Positions 1 through 7,705 are shown, numbered from the stretch's first letter. The stretch: 64,000 bases of DNA from Geomonas diazotrophica (GCF_018919385.1 NZ_JAHLMF010000003.1:62001-126000), one strand, 5' to 3'. Numbers and translations are program-made. Notes: generated from the letters alone by a model not told the origin.

Positions 1-59
1 GCGGTGCCTCCGAAGACCATCGATGCAACGAGTGCCAGACAAAACATCCCTCTTTTCAT
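1..59 (-). CDS. N-terminus of an exported protein (partial, runs off the window)
   Basis: Only the first 19-20 codons are inside the window. They read MKRGMFCLALVASMVFGGTA, a typical Sec signal peptide with a basic start and a hydrophobic core. An AGGAGG ribosome binding site sits about 8 bases upstream (around 69-75), which fixes the start at 59. It follows the PstS-like gene on the same strand with a gap of about 70 bases, so the two may be co-transcribed. The mature protein is outside the window and no function can be given. Confidence 0.6.
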   Translation of the reverse strand, partial: MKRGMFCLALVASMVFGGT

Positions 60-127
60 AACTACGTCCCCTCCTGGTTTGATGGATCTCTGTTACGAGA
101 AGTCACGCGTCGACGCAATCGCCGCCG

Positions 128-892
128 TTACTGTTTGATGTACTTTTTGCCGTCGCCGCTTATGAAGTCGAGTAGTTTCTGCACCTTGGCGGAGGGCTTC
201 CCCTTGGTGATCAGGGTGATATCGCGCGCAAGCTCCGGCGCCTGGACCGCCTTGACCGAGTCGTCGACCAGCGAGAGCGGACCGAACCCGATGGCGGAGG
301 GGTTCGAGGCGACGTTCAGCTTGACGTCCTCGGCCGTGGTGGCGTCGATCACGTCCTTGGCGACGGGCTTGTCGCCCAAAAACTTCTTGAAGAACATGCT
401 GTTGGTGCCGGGAGTCAGCTTGCCGACCACCACCAGGATCGGCACGTCCTCTCCGCCGACCTCCTTCCACGAGGAGATTTCTCCGGAGAAGATCCCCTTC
501 AACTGCTCGGCGCTCAGCTGGTTCACCTTGTTCTCCTTGTGCACCAGCACCTTGACCTTGTCCTTGCCGATCACGACCGGGGTGAAGGCGCCGGGCTGGC
601 CGACCTCGGCCCCTTCCTTCTTCATCAGTGCCAGCCAGTCCTGGTAGCTAAGCCCCGCCGCGGCTGCGTCCAGATCCCCCTTCTGCAGGTCCACGAAGGC
701 GTTCTTCGGCCCGGAGGCGACGATGTAGAGCTTCAGGCCGGTCGCCATCTCGAACGCGGAACGGATCGGCTTCAGGATGTTCTCGGTGGGCGCGCCCCCC
801 GCTCCGATCTTCAGCTCGTCGGCGCTCGCCTGGGTGGTGAGAACTGCAAGCAAAGACACGAGAAGCGCTGCTGCAACACGTATTACTCTCAT
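128..892 (-). CDS. PstS-like periplasmic substrate-binding protein
   Basis: A 254-residue exported protein of the PBP-like superfamily, which binds phosphate or a related anion for an ABC transporter. I chose the start at 892 because an AGGAGG site lies 7 bases upstream and the first 24 residues form a clean signal peptide ending TQASA; a longer frame to 943 has neither. The mature protein opens with LKIGAGGAP, the usual first strand and anion-loop start. Further on, SAEQLKGIFSGEISSWKEVGG is the motif shared with PstS proteins. It is shorter than a classical PstS (about 330 residues), and no permease or ATPase gene lies beside it. The ligand is therefore open: phosphate, another oxyanion, or a sensory role. 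A second, classical PstS is encoded at 37296-38348. Confidence 0.8.
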   Translation of the reverse strand: MRVIRVAAALLVSLLAVLTTQASADELKIGAGGAPTENILKPIRSAFEMATGLKLYIVASGPKNAFVDLQKGDLDAAAAGLSYQDWLALMKKEGAEVGQPGAFTPVVIGKDKVKVLVHKENKVNQLSAEQLKGIFSGEISSWKEVGGEDVPILVVVGKLTPGTNSMFFKKFLGDKPVAKDVIDATTAEDVKLNVASNPSAIGFGPLSLVDDSVKAVQAPELARDITLITKGKPSAKVQKLLDFISGDGKKYIKQ

Positions 893-1075
893 AGCTATTC
901 CTCCTGCTTGTTGATTAGGGGACCGAGAGACCACGACGGTCACTCACAGTCGCTAGCTCCTATTCGACACTCACTAACGAAAACTTGAAAATTAAAAAGA
1001 CGGAGATCGGGGGAAGGGGTGTGACAGAGAAATGTTCCTGCTGTTACAGAGTGGTCGTGGTTTAACGGGGGGGGA

Positions 1076-1099
1076 GGAGCCGGGAACGCACCCGGCTCC
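1076..1099 (-). terminator. Hairpin after the chemotaxis receptor gene
   Basis: A perfect 9-bp stem (GGAGCCGGG / CCCGGCTCC) with a 6-base loop lies 11 bases past the receptor stop codon. There is no clear U-tract on the minus strand, so termination is plausible but not certain. Confidence 0.5.
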
Positions 1100-1110
1100 T
1101 GTTTGGATGG

Positions 1111-2733
1111 TCAAAGCCGGAACTGCTGCACCAGCTGCTGCAGTTCTTCCGAGTTGGTGTGCAACTGGGCGGCGGCACTCGCCGACTCCTGCGCCCCCTG
1201 CGAGGTCTGCTGCACGACCTGGGTTATCTGCACGATGTTGCTGGAGATCTCGCTGGTGGTGGCCGTCTGCTCTTCGGCGGCGGTGGCCACCTGGTGGATC
1301 TGCATCGCCACGTCGTTGATCTGCTCCAGGATCTCCTGCAGCGCGCTTCCCGACTTGGCCGCTTCGGCCGTGCCGGTCTCGACCTGGTGTACCCCTTCTT
1401 CCATGGCGACCACGGCACCCCTCGTCTCGCTCTGGATCGCCTTGATCATCTCGCCGATCTCCCTGGTCGCCCTGGTGGTCCGTTCTGCCAGGGCGCGCAC
1501 CTCGTCGGCGACGACGGCGAACCCCCGTCCCTGCTCCCCGGCCCGCGCCGCCTCGATGGCAGCATTCAGGGCCAGGAGGTTGGTCTGGTCCGCTATGTCC
1601 TCGATGGTGCCGATGATGGCTCCGATCTGGTCGCTGCGCTGGCCGAGACTCTCGACGGTCCTGGAACTTTCCTGCACCTTCGCGGCGATCTGTCCCATCA
1701 CCGTCACGGTCCCTTGGACCACCTCCGCACCGTTTTGTGCGGTTTGGGCGGCGCGTTTCGCCCCCTCGGCCGCCATCTGGCAGTTGCGCGCTATGTCCGA
1801 GGAGGTGGCCGACATCTGCTCCCCGGCCGTGGCCACGGTGCCGGCCTGGGCCGCGACCTCCTCGGCGCCGGTGGCGATCTGCTCCGACGTCGAATGCAAC
1901 TGGTTGGAAGCGGAGGCAACCTGGGCGGAGGTGTCGGCGACCTTGCCGATGGTGCAGCGCAGGTTCTCCGCCATCGCCTGCAGCGCGGCCATGAGCTGCC
2001 CCGTCTCGTCGCGCGAGGTCGACTCGATACGCGCCGTGAGGTCGCCGGCGCCGATGGCGCTGGCCGCGGCAACGGCGGCCTGGAGAGGCTTGGTGATCAT
2101 CCTGGTTATCACGACACCGCAGACTATGGCGATCACCATGCCAGCGACAACCAGGCCGGCCATCACCAGCGTCGCGCTGTTGGCGATCCTCGTGTTTTCC
2201 TTCGACGTCAGTTCTGCCTGCTTTTCCATCTCGTCCATCAGCTTGTTAAGCTGGTCCTGCTCGTGCAGCGCCGCCTTCTTGGCCTCTCCGTGCAGGAGAG
2301 CCATCGCCTCGTCGACCCTGCCCGCCTGCACCAGCCCGGTCATCCGGTCGATGTGGTCGCCATAGACCTTGCGGGACTCCTTGAACTCGGCGAAGAGCTT
2401 GCGTTCCTCGGCGCTGTCCAGGTTTTTTTCGAAGACGGAAGAGCGTTCACCGATTTCCTTGCGCAGCTTGTTCACCATGGCCAGCGCAGCCTGCCTCTCG
2501 CTCTCCTCTTTGGCTTCCATGAAATCCCGCAGGTTGATGCGGACCCGCTGGAAGTCGATGGACATCTGGGCCACGTTTGCCAGCGGCGCCGTGATCCACT
2601 CGTAGAGATGGGTATCCGCGTCGTCAATCTGGCGGATCTTCAGTATCCCTACACCGCCGACCACCGCGCTTATGACGGCAATCAGCAGAAATGCTGAAAG
2701 CAATTTGGTCCCGACTTTGACGCTTGCCAACAT
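1111..2733 (-). CDS. Methyl-accepting chemotaxis protein (4HB sensor type)
   Basis: A 540-residue transmembrane chemoreceptor. A short cytoplasmic start is followed by TM1 (about 12-32), a helical periplasmic sensor of four-helix-bundle type (about 35-187), TM2 (about 188-210), a HAMP linker (about 211-263) and a long cytoplasmic coiled coil. The signalling tip around residues 384-410 carries the highly conserved stretch around [20 protein letters not shown], which contacts CheA and CheW. Gln/Glu pairs suitable for methylation flank it on both arms. The start is supported by AAGGAGG just upstream. The ligand cannot be read from the sequence; this sensor class commonly responds to small organic acids or redox state. 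No che genes are adjacent, so the receptor works with an array encoded elsewhere. Confidence 0.95.
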   Translation of the reverse strand: MLASVKVGTKLLSAFLLIAVISAVVGGVGILKIRQIDDADTHLYEWITAPLANVAQMSIDFQRVRINLRDFMEAKEESERQAALAMVNKLRKEIGERSSVFEKNLDSAEERKLFAEFKESRKVYGDHIDRMTGLVQAGRVDEAMALLHGEAKKAALHEQDQLNKLMDEMEKQAELTSKENTRIANSATLVMAGLVVAGMVIAIVCGVVITRMITKPLQAAVAAASAIGAGDLTARIESTSRDETGQLMAALQAMAENLRCTIGKVADTSAQVASASNQLHSTSEQIATGAEEVAAQAGTVATAGEQMSATSSDIARNCQMAAEGAKRAAQTAQNGAEVVQGTVTVMGQIAAKVQESSRTVESLGQRSDQIGAIIGTIEDIADQTNLLALNAAIEAARAGEQGRGFAVVADEVRALAERTTRATREIGEMIKAIQSETRGAVVAMEEGVHQVETGTAEAAKSGSALQEILEQINDVAMQIHQVATAAEEQTATTSEISSNIVQITQVVQQTSQGAQESASAAAQLHTNSEELQQLVQQFRL

Positions 2734-3008
2734 GTTTCCTCCTTGAGGATCTTGGGGGGTGTATTTTTCCCTTCTCTTCGGACCTGGTTTTCCACTTCAA
2801 AATCGGTCATTTGTTCGGGGAGGCTTCGATTACTCCCAATTTTCCCGGAGACGGTACCCCAAGGTCCGGCATGCGGGGGCGGAGACGGTCGTTGAATGGC
2901 CTTTGCATTGCAAATTTTTTATGGCAGGATTCTAACCGTTGTGCCTTTCCCGTTTCTTGTGGACGCGCAGGTATCTGGCTTGACAGCCGCCGAATGGGAG
3001 GAACTGCA

Positions 3009-3407
3009 ATGAGCCGGTCGATTCTGAGCTACATTTACCCTCCGGGATGCTTCGCACTGCCGGAAATCAAGGAGAACCGCTGTCCCTTGTGCGGGAATTT
3101 CCAGGTCGACTGTAGCTGCACCGAGTGCCAGCACCCGGTGCTGGTGGACGACAAAGAGGAAAAATGCGGTGTGCAGGGGTGCCTGGAACACCTGCTGGAC
3201 CGAGAGCTGGTCGCCCGGATCGAGATGCTGGAAAGCCAGCTCGAAGACCTCCGGGAGGAGGCGAGGAAGAGGGAACGGCCGACCCCCCCGTGCCCGGTGT
3301 GCGGCGACGTGCTGGTGGTGGACATCTACAACAGCGGGCCGTATTCATGCCACGGGCACTTCTACGCGGGGGAAAAGTACGGCTGGATCAAGAGGGAGCG
3401 GTATTAG
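3009..3407 (+). CDS. Zinc-ribbon protein with central coiled coil
   Basis: A 132-residue soluble protein. The start at 3009 is preceded by GGGAGG; an in-frame extension to 2724 lacks a ribosome site and has no protein-like composition. Near the N-terminus is a cysteine cluster (CPLCGNFQVDCSCTEC, about residues 23-38), and more cysteines lie around CGVQGC. Residues about 68-92 are a charged heptad-like helix. The C-terminus has CPVCGDVLVVDIYNSG followed by a Cys-His pair (SCHGH). The cysteines most likely bind zinc structurally. I do not recognise a named family and give no role. It stands alone, followed by a terminator. Confidence 0.75.
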   Translation: MSRSILSYIYPPGCFALPEIKENRCPLCGNFQVDCSCTECQHPVLVDDKEEKCGVQGCLEHLLDRELVARIEMLESQLEDLREEARKRERPTPPCPVCGDVLVVDIYNSGPYSCHGHFYAGEKYGWIKRERY

Positions 3408-3434
3408 CCGATGGATTCGCCATAGTGGCACAAG

Positions 3435-3462
3435 GGCCCGCGGGATACCCTGCGGGCCTTTT
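3435..3462 (+). terminator. Rho-independent terminator of the zinc-ribbon gene
   Basis: A 7-bp GC stem (GGCCCGC / GCGGGCC) is followed directly by TTTT, 30 bases after the stop codon. Confidence 0.8.
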
Positions 3463-3547
3463 GTCGTCGGGAAGCGGATTCCCCGTTGCGCGGCACCGTC
3501 TCGATGTTGTATCTATCGGAGGACCTGACGCCGTACCGGGAGGAATC

Positions 3548-4810
3548 ATGGAACCGCGTAAACTGCTGCAGCAGATGTTCGAAGCCGCCGTTCGGTCGGC
3601 GCTTCCCGAGTACTGCGTGCCGCGCCACCTGCCGTCCCCCCCGAAAGGGAGGCTGGTGGTCGTCGGAGCGGGGAAGGCATCGGCGGCCATGGCTCGCGCC
3701 TTCGAAGACGCGTGGGATGGAGAGATCTCGGCGGGACTCGTGGTGACGCGTTACGGCTACGAGGTCCCCTGCCGCCGCATCGAGGTGATGAGCGCATCGC
3801 ATCCGGTCCCGGACCAGGCCGGGGGCGCGGCGGCGGCAAGGATGCTCGAACTGGTGCGGGGACTCACCTGCGACGACCTGGTCGTCTGCCTGATTTCCGG
3901 CGGCGGCTCGGCGCTGTTGCCGCTTCCCCTGCCGGGGGTGACCCTGGCGCAGAAGCAGGAGCTCAGCCGGGAACTCCTGAGGTGTGGAGCCGCCATCTCC
4001 GAGATAAACTGCGTTCGACGCCACCTCTCCGCCATCAAGGGGGGGAGGCTTGCCGCGGCCTGTCATCCCGCCCGTGTGCTTACCCTGGCCATCTCCGATG
4101 TTCCCGGCGACAACCCTACCGATATCGCCTCCGGCCCGACCGTCGGGGATGCGACCACCTGCGCCGATGCGCTTGCCATAGTGGACCGCTACCGCATCCC
4201 GCTGCCCGGGTCCTTGCGTGAGCGCCTCGTCTCCGGGCGGGGGGAGTCGGTGAAGCCGGACGACCCGCGCCTGAGGGACGCGCAGTTCCGCCTGGTCGCC
4301 ACGCCGCAGGCGGCACTGGAAGCCGCGGCGCAGGTCGCGCGCCGGCAGGGGATTGCCGCCCACATACTGAGCGACCGGATCGAAGGGGAATCAAGAGAGG
4401 TGGGTAAGACGCTCGCGGCGATAGCCCTGCAGGTGGCACGGCGTCGGCACCCTTTCGGCGCCCCCTGCGTCCTGCTGTCGGGAGGGGAGACCACGGTAAC
4501 GGTGCGCGGTAGCGGACGCGGTGGACCCAATGTGGAATTCCTGTTGGCGCTCGCGCTGGCCCTGGATGGTGAAAAGGGGATCTTTGCGGTGGCGGGGGAT
4601 ACCGACGGGGTTGACGGCCAGGAAGAGATAGCGGGGGGCTTCGTGAGCCCGGATCTGTTGCAGCGGGCCTGGGAGGCGGGGATCAACCCGAGGCTAAGCC
4701 TGGACGACAACGACGCGCACGGCTTTTTCGAGGCGTTGGGTGAAACGCTGGTGACCGGCCCCACGCTCACCAACGTGAACGATTTCAGGGCAATATTCAT
4801 TGCCGGGTGA
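3548..4810 (+). CDS. Glycerate 2-kinase (GckA/TtuD, MOFRL family)
   Basis: A 420-residue enzyme that phosphorylates D-glycerate to 2-phosphoglycerate, feeding lower glycolysis. The start is set by GGGAGG 5 bases upstream of 3548; the open frame extends far upstream but through the previous gene. Family landmarks are VVVGAGKASAAMA near the N-terminus, the central glycine-rich loop VCLISGGGSALLPLP, LAISDVPGDNPTDIASGPT, and the MOFRL-domain stretch VLLSGGETTVTVRGSGRGG followed by a GDTDGVDG-type acidic motif. The length matches the family (about 420-450). It ends back to back with the minus-strand gene at 4811: the two stop codons abut as TGATCA. Confidence 0.9.
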   Translation: MEPRKLLQQMFEAAVRSALPEYCVPRHLPSPPKGRLVVVGAGKASAAMARAFEDAWDGEISAGLVVTRYGYEVPCRRIEVMSASHPVPDQAGGAAAARMLELVRGLTCDDLVVCLISGGGSALLPLPLPGVTLAQKQELSRELLRCGAAISEINCVRRHLSAIKGGRLAAACHPARVLTLAISDVPGDNPTDIASGPTVGDATTCADALAIVDRYRIPLPGSLRERLVSGRGESVKPDDPRLRDAQFRLVATPQAALEAAAQVARRQGIAAHILSDRIEGESREVGKTLAAIALQVARRRHPFGAPCVLLSGGETTVTVRGSGRGGPNVEFLLALALALDGEKGIFAVAGDTDGVDGQEEIAGGFVSPDLLQRAWEAGINPRLSLDDNDAHGFFEALGETLVTGPTLTNVNDFRAIFIAG

Positions 4811-5140
4811 TCAGGCCAGGCTCTCCGTCATCAGTTTCTTCATCACGAGGACCAGGAAGGCGACCGCCACGATGAGTGCCGTGTCTTCCAGGGACTGCCA
4901 GGGCTTGAAGGTCAGCGCGGAATGGCTGTAGTAGTCGGAAACGTAGCGCGCCAGGCCGGCGAGCAGTGAAACAAGGAGTGCTCCGCGCCGCCCTCCCCGC
5001 CAGGACACCAGGGATACCGGGGCGAGGTAAAAAAGCAGCAAGGAATAGTCACCGGTCAGGTAGTCGACATAACCCAACACCACGACCAGTAAATATCCCG
5101 TCGTAACCCACCCGCACCCGGCGCTGAGGAACTTCCGCAT
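4811..5140 (-). CDS. Small integral membrane protein
   Basis: A 109-residue protein with probably four membrane segments: about 12-28, 34-48, 52-70 (interrupted by a Trp-Arg-Gly-Gly-Arg-Arg turn) and 85-103. It resembles the N-terminal membrane portion of some bacterial sensor proteins, but here no signalling domain follows. It may be a stand-alone sensor fragment or a transporter accessory; I do not recognise a family. It converges on the glycerate kinase gene with directly adjacent stop codons. Confidence 0.65.
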   Translation of the reverse strand: MRKFLSAGCGWVTTGYLLVVVLGYVDYLTGDYSLLLFYLAPVSLVSWRGGRRGALLVSLLAGLARYVSDYYSHSALTFKPWQSLEDTALIVAVAFLVLVMKKLMTESLA

Positions 5141-5197
5141 GAGACACCCCTGAGTTGCCCCGACGCGGGGGGCGAATCGCTGCTACGGCTTGATACT

Positions 5198-5233
5198 AAA
5201 AAAGCCGCCCGATGTTGACCACGGGCGGCTTTT
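5198..5233. terminator. Bidirectional terminator
   Basis: An 8-bp stem (GCCGCCCG / CGGGCGGC) has an A-run on its left and a T-run on its right, so it can stop transcription from either side. It lies downstream of the minus-strand gene at 5255-5488, which is its most likely client. Confidence 0.8.
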
Positions 5234-5254
5234 CTACTACAGGTGAAAACTGAA

Positions 5255-5488
5255 TTACTTTGCAGCCGGAGCAGCTTCAGCGGCCGGAGCAGCTTCTTTC
5301 TTCTCTGCTTTCTTAGCAGCTTTCTTTGCTTTTTTCTTCTTAGCAGCTTTCTTAACCGGAGCTTTTTCTTCTTTCTTCACTTCAGCAGCCGGAGCGGCCG
5401 GAGCCGGAGCAGCGTCAGCAGCGAAAACAACACCAGCGAAAGCAACAGCAACGAGAGCAGCAACTACGGAGGACACGATCTTTTTCAT
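5255..5488 (-). CDS. Exported Ala/Lys-rich histone-H1-like peptide
   Basis: A 77-residue protein. The first 23 residues are a signal peptide (MKKIVSSVVAALVAVAFAGV, then a VFAAD-type cleavage site). The mature part contains almost only Ala, Lys, Pro and Glu, with a KKAAKKKKAKKAAKK core framed by acidic Ala/Pro segments, much like eukaryotic histone H1 tails. Export argues against DNA binding in the cytoplasm; binding of peptidoglycan, lipopolysaccharide or extracellular polymer is a guess. AGGAG precedes the start at 5488, and a sigma54-type promoter lies about 50 bases upstream. Confidence 0.75.
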   Translation of the reverse strand: MKKIVSSVVAALVAVAFAGVVFAADAAPAPAAPAAEVKKEEKAPVKKAAKKKKAKKAAKKAEKKEAAPAAEAAPAAK

Positions 5489-5533
5489 TTGAGAATCTCC
5501 TAAAGGGTGATTTTGAACTTCTGGCCTTTCTAT

Positions 5534-5549
5534 AGCATCAGCCGTGCCA
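5534..5549 (-). promoter_or_regulatory. Candidate sigma54 promoter for the Ala/Lys-rich gene
   Basis: On the minus strand the bases TGGCACGGCTGATGCT have the conserved GG and GC dinucleotides exactly ten bases apart and match TGGCAC-N5-TTGC at all but one position. The start codon is about 46 bases downstream, so transcription would begin near 5523. Confidence 0.5.
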
Positions 5550-5610
5550 GGTTTTGTAATGCTAGATAACTACCTGATATCTTTTGAAGTTAAATTTTCA
5601 TTCACCCTCC

Positions 5611-5722
5611 GGTATGGCGAAGCATACCTTATTTGCTTCATCCGTTACCTCAAATGAGGTATCGAGCCGCCCTGTCAAAAAGTTTGACGGGGCACTGCAT
5701 GAGCGGTGCCCCGTTTCTTTTT
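5611..5722 (+). ncRNA. Candidate structured RNA: successive hairpins ending in a terminator
   Basis: Four hairpins follow each other on the plus strand: GGTATG/CATACC (5611-5628), TACCTC/GAGGTA (5646-5661), GTCAAA/TTTGAC (5674-5688), and a strong CGGGGCAC/GTGCCCCG terminator stem (5688-5713) with a T-rich tail to 5722. No open reading frame with a ribosome site lies before it. It could be a small RNA, an attenuated leader or simply a terminator with a structured approach. It matches no riboswitch family that I recognise. The rest of the gap (5723-5939) shows no convincing gene. Confidence 0.35.
5688..5722 (+). terminator. Rho-independent terminator
   Basis: An 8-bp GC-rich stem (CGGGGCAC / GTGCCCCG) with a 10-base loop is followed by TTTCTTTTT. 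Confidence 0.75.
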
Positions 5723-5939
5723 GTCGCTGCTACAGGCATGTTGGCACTCTCATCCGAATCTATGCCGTCACATTGAACGTCACGATCAACACCCGAGAGA
5801 CGATTGTAAAAGGTGGCTCTGAGTGTAAACTGGAAAACGATTTTCGAGCTGGTCGCCGGTGTCGGCATTGCGAAAGGCGCTGCTATTCGCGTGCTGATGA
5901 CTGTGTTGATCGGCTTTCGGAGCAATCCCGTGCCGCGGT

Positions 5940-5968
5940 TTGACTTGCACCGTTAAGCTGCTATCAAT
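5940..5968 (+). promoter_or_regulatory. Possible sigma70 promoter for the exported OB-like gene
   Basis: TTGACT (5940-5945) and a weak -10 (TATCAA, around 5962-5967) lie 16-17 bases apart, about 40 bases before the start codon at 6008. Confidence 0.35.
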
Positions 5969-6007
5969 TTAGCGTTCCACACCAACAACACTCAAGGAGG
6001 AAAAAGA

Positions 6008-6295
6008 ATGAAACTTATCGCAGCTTTGACAGGAATCACTTTGCTTGCCGCCACCACCGTCTATGCCGGTCCCAAGAGCTACCAGGTGACCGGCCCGGTA
6101 CTCGAAGTGAAGGATGACATGATCGTAGTTCAGAAGGGGAGCGAGAAGTGGCAGATCGCCAAGGACAAGGACACCAAGGTCACCGGGGATGTCAAGGTGG
6201 GGAGCAAGGTCACCATCATGTACACGATGAAGGCCGCCAGCATCGAGGCTAAGGACGGCGCCGCGAAGCCGGAGAAGAAGGAAAAGAAAAAGTAG
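6008..6295 (+). CDS. Exported small beta-rich protein with Lys-rich tail
   Basis: A 95-residue protein. AAGGAGG lies 9 bases before the start, and residues 1-20 are a signal peptide ending TVYAG. The mature part alternates short hydrophobic strands (YQVTGPVLEVKDDMIVVQKG, WQIAKDKDTKVTGDVKVGSKVTIMY), as expected for a small OB-like barrel of the kind found in periplasmic proteins. The last 15 residues are Lys-rich (KPEKKEKKK). The function is unknown. It probably forms a short operon with the following gene, 57 bases downstream. Confidence 0.7.
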   Translation: MKLIAALTGITLLAATTVYAGPKSYQVTGPVLEVKDDMIVVQKGSEKWQIAKDKDTKVTGDVKVGSKVTIMYTMKAASIEAKDGAAKPEKKEKKK

Positions 6296-6352
6296 GGAGA
6301 TGACCCGGACGTTGCGGTGCGAAAGAGTTCGGGGAACTGGGGAGGAGCTGAC

Positions 6353-6631
6353 ATGAAACAGAAAACCGTCATCTACAGCTTGCGGGTCGCGGCCTTTGCC
6401 GTGGTGTTTGTGGCAGGATATCTCTGCGGCTCGATCACCGAGCACAGGGCCGATGCCCAGATGGGAGACTTGGGTAGCGAACTGTTGCAGAGGGCAGCCG
6501 GCAGCGGAGGTATCATCGGCAGCGTGGCCCAACTGGGCACCACCATCACCGAAATGGAGAAGAACGTGAGCGGTCTGCAGAAGAACATCGACACGCTGAA
6601 GAAGGTGAAGAGCGCCCTCGGGGGGAAGTAG
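6353..6631 (+). CDS. Exported or membrane-anchored small helical protein
   Basis: A 92-residue protein. The start at 6353 is preceded by GGAGGAG; an in-frame upstream start (6317) is less likely. One hydrophobic segment (about 8-26, RVAAFAVVFVAGYLCGS) acts as a signal anchor. A Gly-rich stretch (AAGSGGIIGS) follows, and then a predicted coiled coil (about 60-88). I do not recognise the family. It shares a likely transcript with the gene at 6008. Confidence 0.6.
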   Translation: MKQKTVIYSLRVAAFAVVFVAGYLCGSITEHRADAQMGDLGSELLQRAAGSGGIIGSVAQLGTTITEMEKNVSGLQKNIDTLKKVKSALGGK

Positions 6632-6729
6632 CCGGCAGTCCGGTCGCCCCCAGGGAAACGGGTCACCCAGGCAGTTGGTTGGCAGGTTGATCGAGAAACC
6701 GCGTGGCCTAGGCAAGCCCGCAGCAGCAG

Positions 6730-6762
6730 AAAAGCCCCCGTGCGGTCACGAGGGGCTTTTCG
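6730..6762. terminator. Terminator after the two small exported-protein genes
   Basis: The stem AAAAGCCCC / GGGGCTTTT with an inner CGTG/CACG helix is followed by pyrimidines. The A/T symmetry allows it to act in both directions. Confidence 0.8.
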
Positions 6763-6848
6763 TTACCCGCGTGTGCGGTGTGACGGCGGGTTCTCCCCCC
6801 GGACAAGCCCGATCACTGGCGAGTGCACGGCGGGATTCAAAGAAGGAA

Positions 6849-6901
6849 TTGCCGGCGGAGCTGGCGGGATCAAGCGGTAGAAGGCGCTGTCCCGCCGGCA
6901 A
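6849..6901. repeat. 10-bp inverted repeat in an intergenic region
   Basis: TTGCCGGCGG (6849-6858) is exactly complementary to CCGCCGGCAA (6892-6901), enclosing 33 bases. It has no T-run and lies just upstream of the riboswitch promoter, so it may be a regulatory site or a dispersed palindrome. Confidence 0.4.
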
Positions 6902-6927
6902 GTTAGGGCAAAGCACATTAAATATCG

Positions 6928-6956
6928 TTGACACGCCTGCGCTCGTGCGATATGTT
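6928..6956 (+). promoter_or_regulatory. Sigma70 promoter of the hemerythrin riboswitch transcript
   Basis: A perfect -35 box TTGACA (6928-6933) and the -10 box TATGTT (6951-6956) are separated by 17 bases. The predicted start near 6963 lies about 15 bases before the riboswitch aptamer. Confidence 0.7.
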
Positions 6957-6977
6957 GCGTTCGCAAAAGCGAGGACC

Positions 6978-7062
6978 GATACACGAAAATACTAAACCAT
7001 CCGCGAGGATGGGACGGAAAGCCTACAGGGTCTCACCGAGACAGCCGGGTCGCCGAAATATC
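6978..7062 (+). promoter_or_regulatory. GEMM-I cyclic dinucleotide riboswitch (bacteriohemerythrin leader)
   Basis: The GEMM-I architecture is clear: a P1 closing pair GATA (6978-6981) with TATC (7059-7062); the A-rich junction before CC (6994-6998); a P2 hairpin CCATCC-GCGA-GGATGG with a GNRA loop; the core GACGGAAAGCC (7013-7023); a P3 hairpin around GGGTCTC/GAGAC; and the return strand ending GTCGCCGAA. The core has G where most members have C (GACGCAAAGCC). The base aligning with position 20 of the Vibrio Vc2 aptamer appears to be A (6991). In the literature an A there accompanies 3',3'-cGAMP recognition in Geobacter GEMM-Ib switches. The switch identity is well supported; the ligand preference is inference. 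Confidence 0.85.
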
Positions 7063-7090
7063 ACTCCAGATATCGAAGCCCCGGCTTTTT
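7043..7090 (+). terminator. Riboswitch-controlled terminator
   Basis: AGCCGGG (7043-7049), which is also part of the riboswitch P3/return region, is complementary to CCCGGCT (7080-7086), which runs straight into TTTT. Aptamer folding and terminator formation are therefore mutually exclusive. An inner ATATC/GATAT hairpin fills the loop. Confidence 0.6.
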
Positions 7091-7195
7091 CGCGTCCGGG
7101 CGCGGCCGGGCCTGAACGGCATAGGCCGGTTTCGATACGACGGGAATATCCAGTGTGAATGTTCGGGTGCTTGGCATGATGCCGCGGGAGGGCTT

Positions 7196-7615
7196 ATGTT
7201 TAACACAAAATGGACCTCAGACCTGGTGGTTGGTATCGAAGACATCGACCAGTGTCATAAGTACGTGGTCGAGAAGATAAACGAAGCGTACGACCGCTTC
7301 ATGACCGGCCCCCCTCCCGAAGGTTACATCTTCGATGAAATCCTGGTGTACATGGCGCAGTGTTTCGACTACGAGCAGATGCTGATGATGGACACCTGCT
7401 ATCCCGATTTTCTGGCGCACAGGGATGAACATGAGATATTCAGGCAGAGGATGATAGACATCCGCAGTCCTCGAAATGCAAGCAGCAGCCTGAGCATCGA
7501 CCAACTGGTTATCCTGGACCATTGGGTCAGTCATCACATCCGCGAATGCGATGCGAAGCTGGGGGCTTTCGTGGGGGACCTGTCCGCGCCCCAGGGAAGG
7601 AGCAAAACCGCTTGA
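7196..7615 (+). CDS. Bacteriohemerythrin-like protein with a His-to-Cys ligand change
   Basis: A 139-residue hemerythrin-fold protein; such proteins bind O2 or sense oxygen through a di-iron site. The family skeleton is present: W6, then VVGIEDID..H21; the helix pattern with E60; H75 and H79 in HRDEH; and W110 with H114...D119 in HHIRECD. At the second ligand, where the family has HF..E, this protein has C56-F57-D-Y-E60, so the expected histidine is cysteine. This leaves four histidines plus Glu and Asp, and could give an altered or mononuclear metal site. Several extra cysteines (C20, C68, C118) lie close by. The start has GGGAGG 6-7 bases upstream. A GEMM-I riboswitch with terminator in the leader puts it under cyclic dinucleotide control. 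Confidence 0.85.
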   Translation: MFNTKWTSDLVVGIEDIDQCHKYVVEKINEAYDRFMTGPPPEGYIFDEILVYMAQCFDYEQMLMMDTCYPDFLAHRDEHEIFRQRMIDIRSPRNASSSLSIDQLVILDHWVSHHIRECDAKLGAFVGDLSAPQGRSKTA

Positions 7616-7705
7616 AACCATGCCGGGTACCCCTTTCCCTGCAGGAGATCTTTCCGGCCGTCGGAGGCTGTTTTGTAAAAAAAATCGCCATTGTGAAAAA
7701 AATTG

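Noticed and set aside
5650-5925. Minus-strand frame of 91 codons in the 5.5-6.0 kb gap
   Set aside because: It overlaps the terminator hairpin and has no ribosome site or recognisable features. It may be a decayed remnant, but I cannot support a gene.
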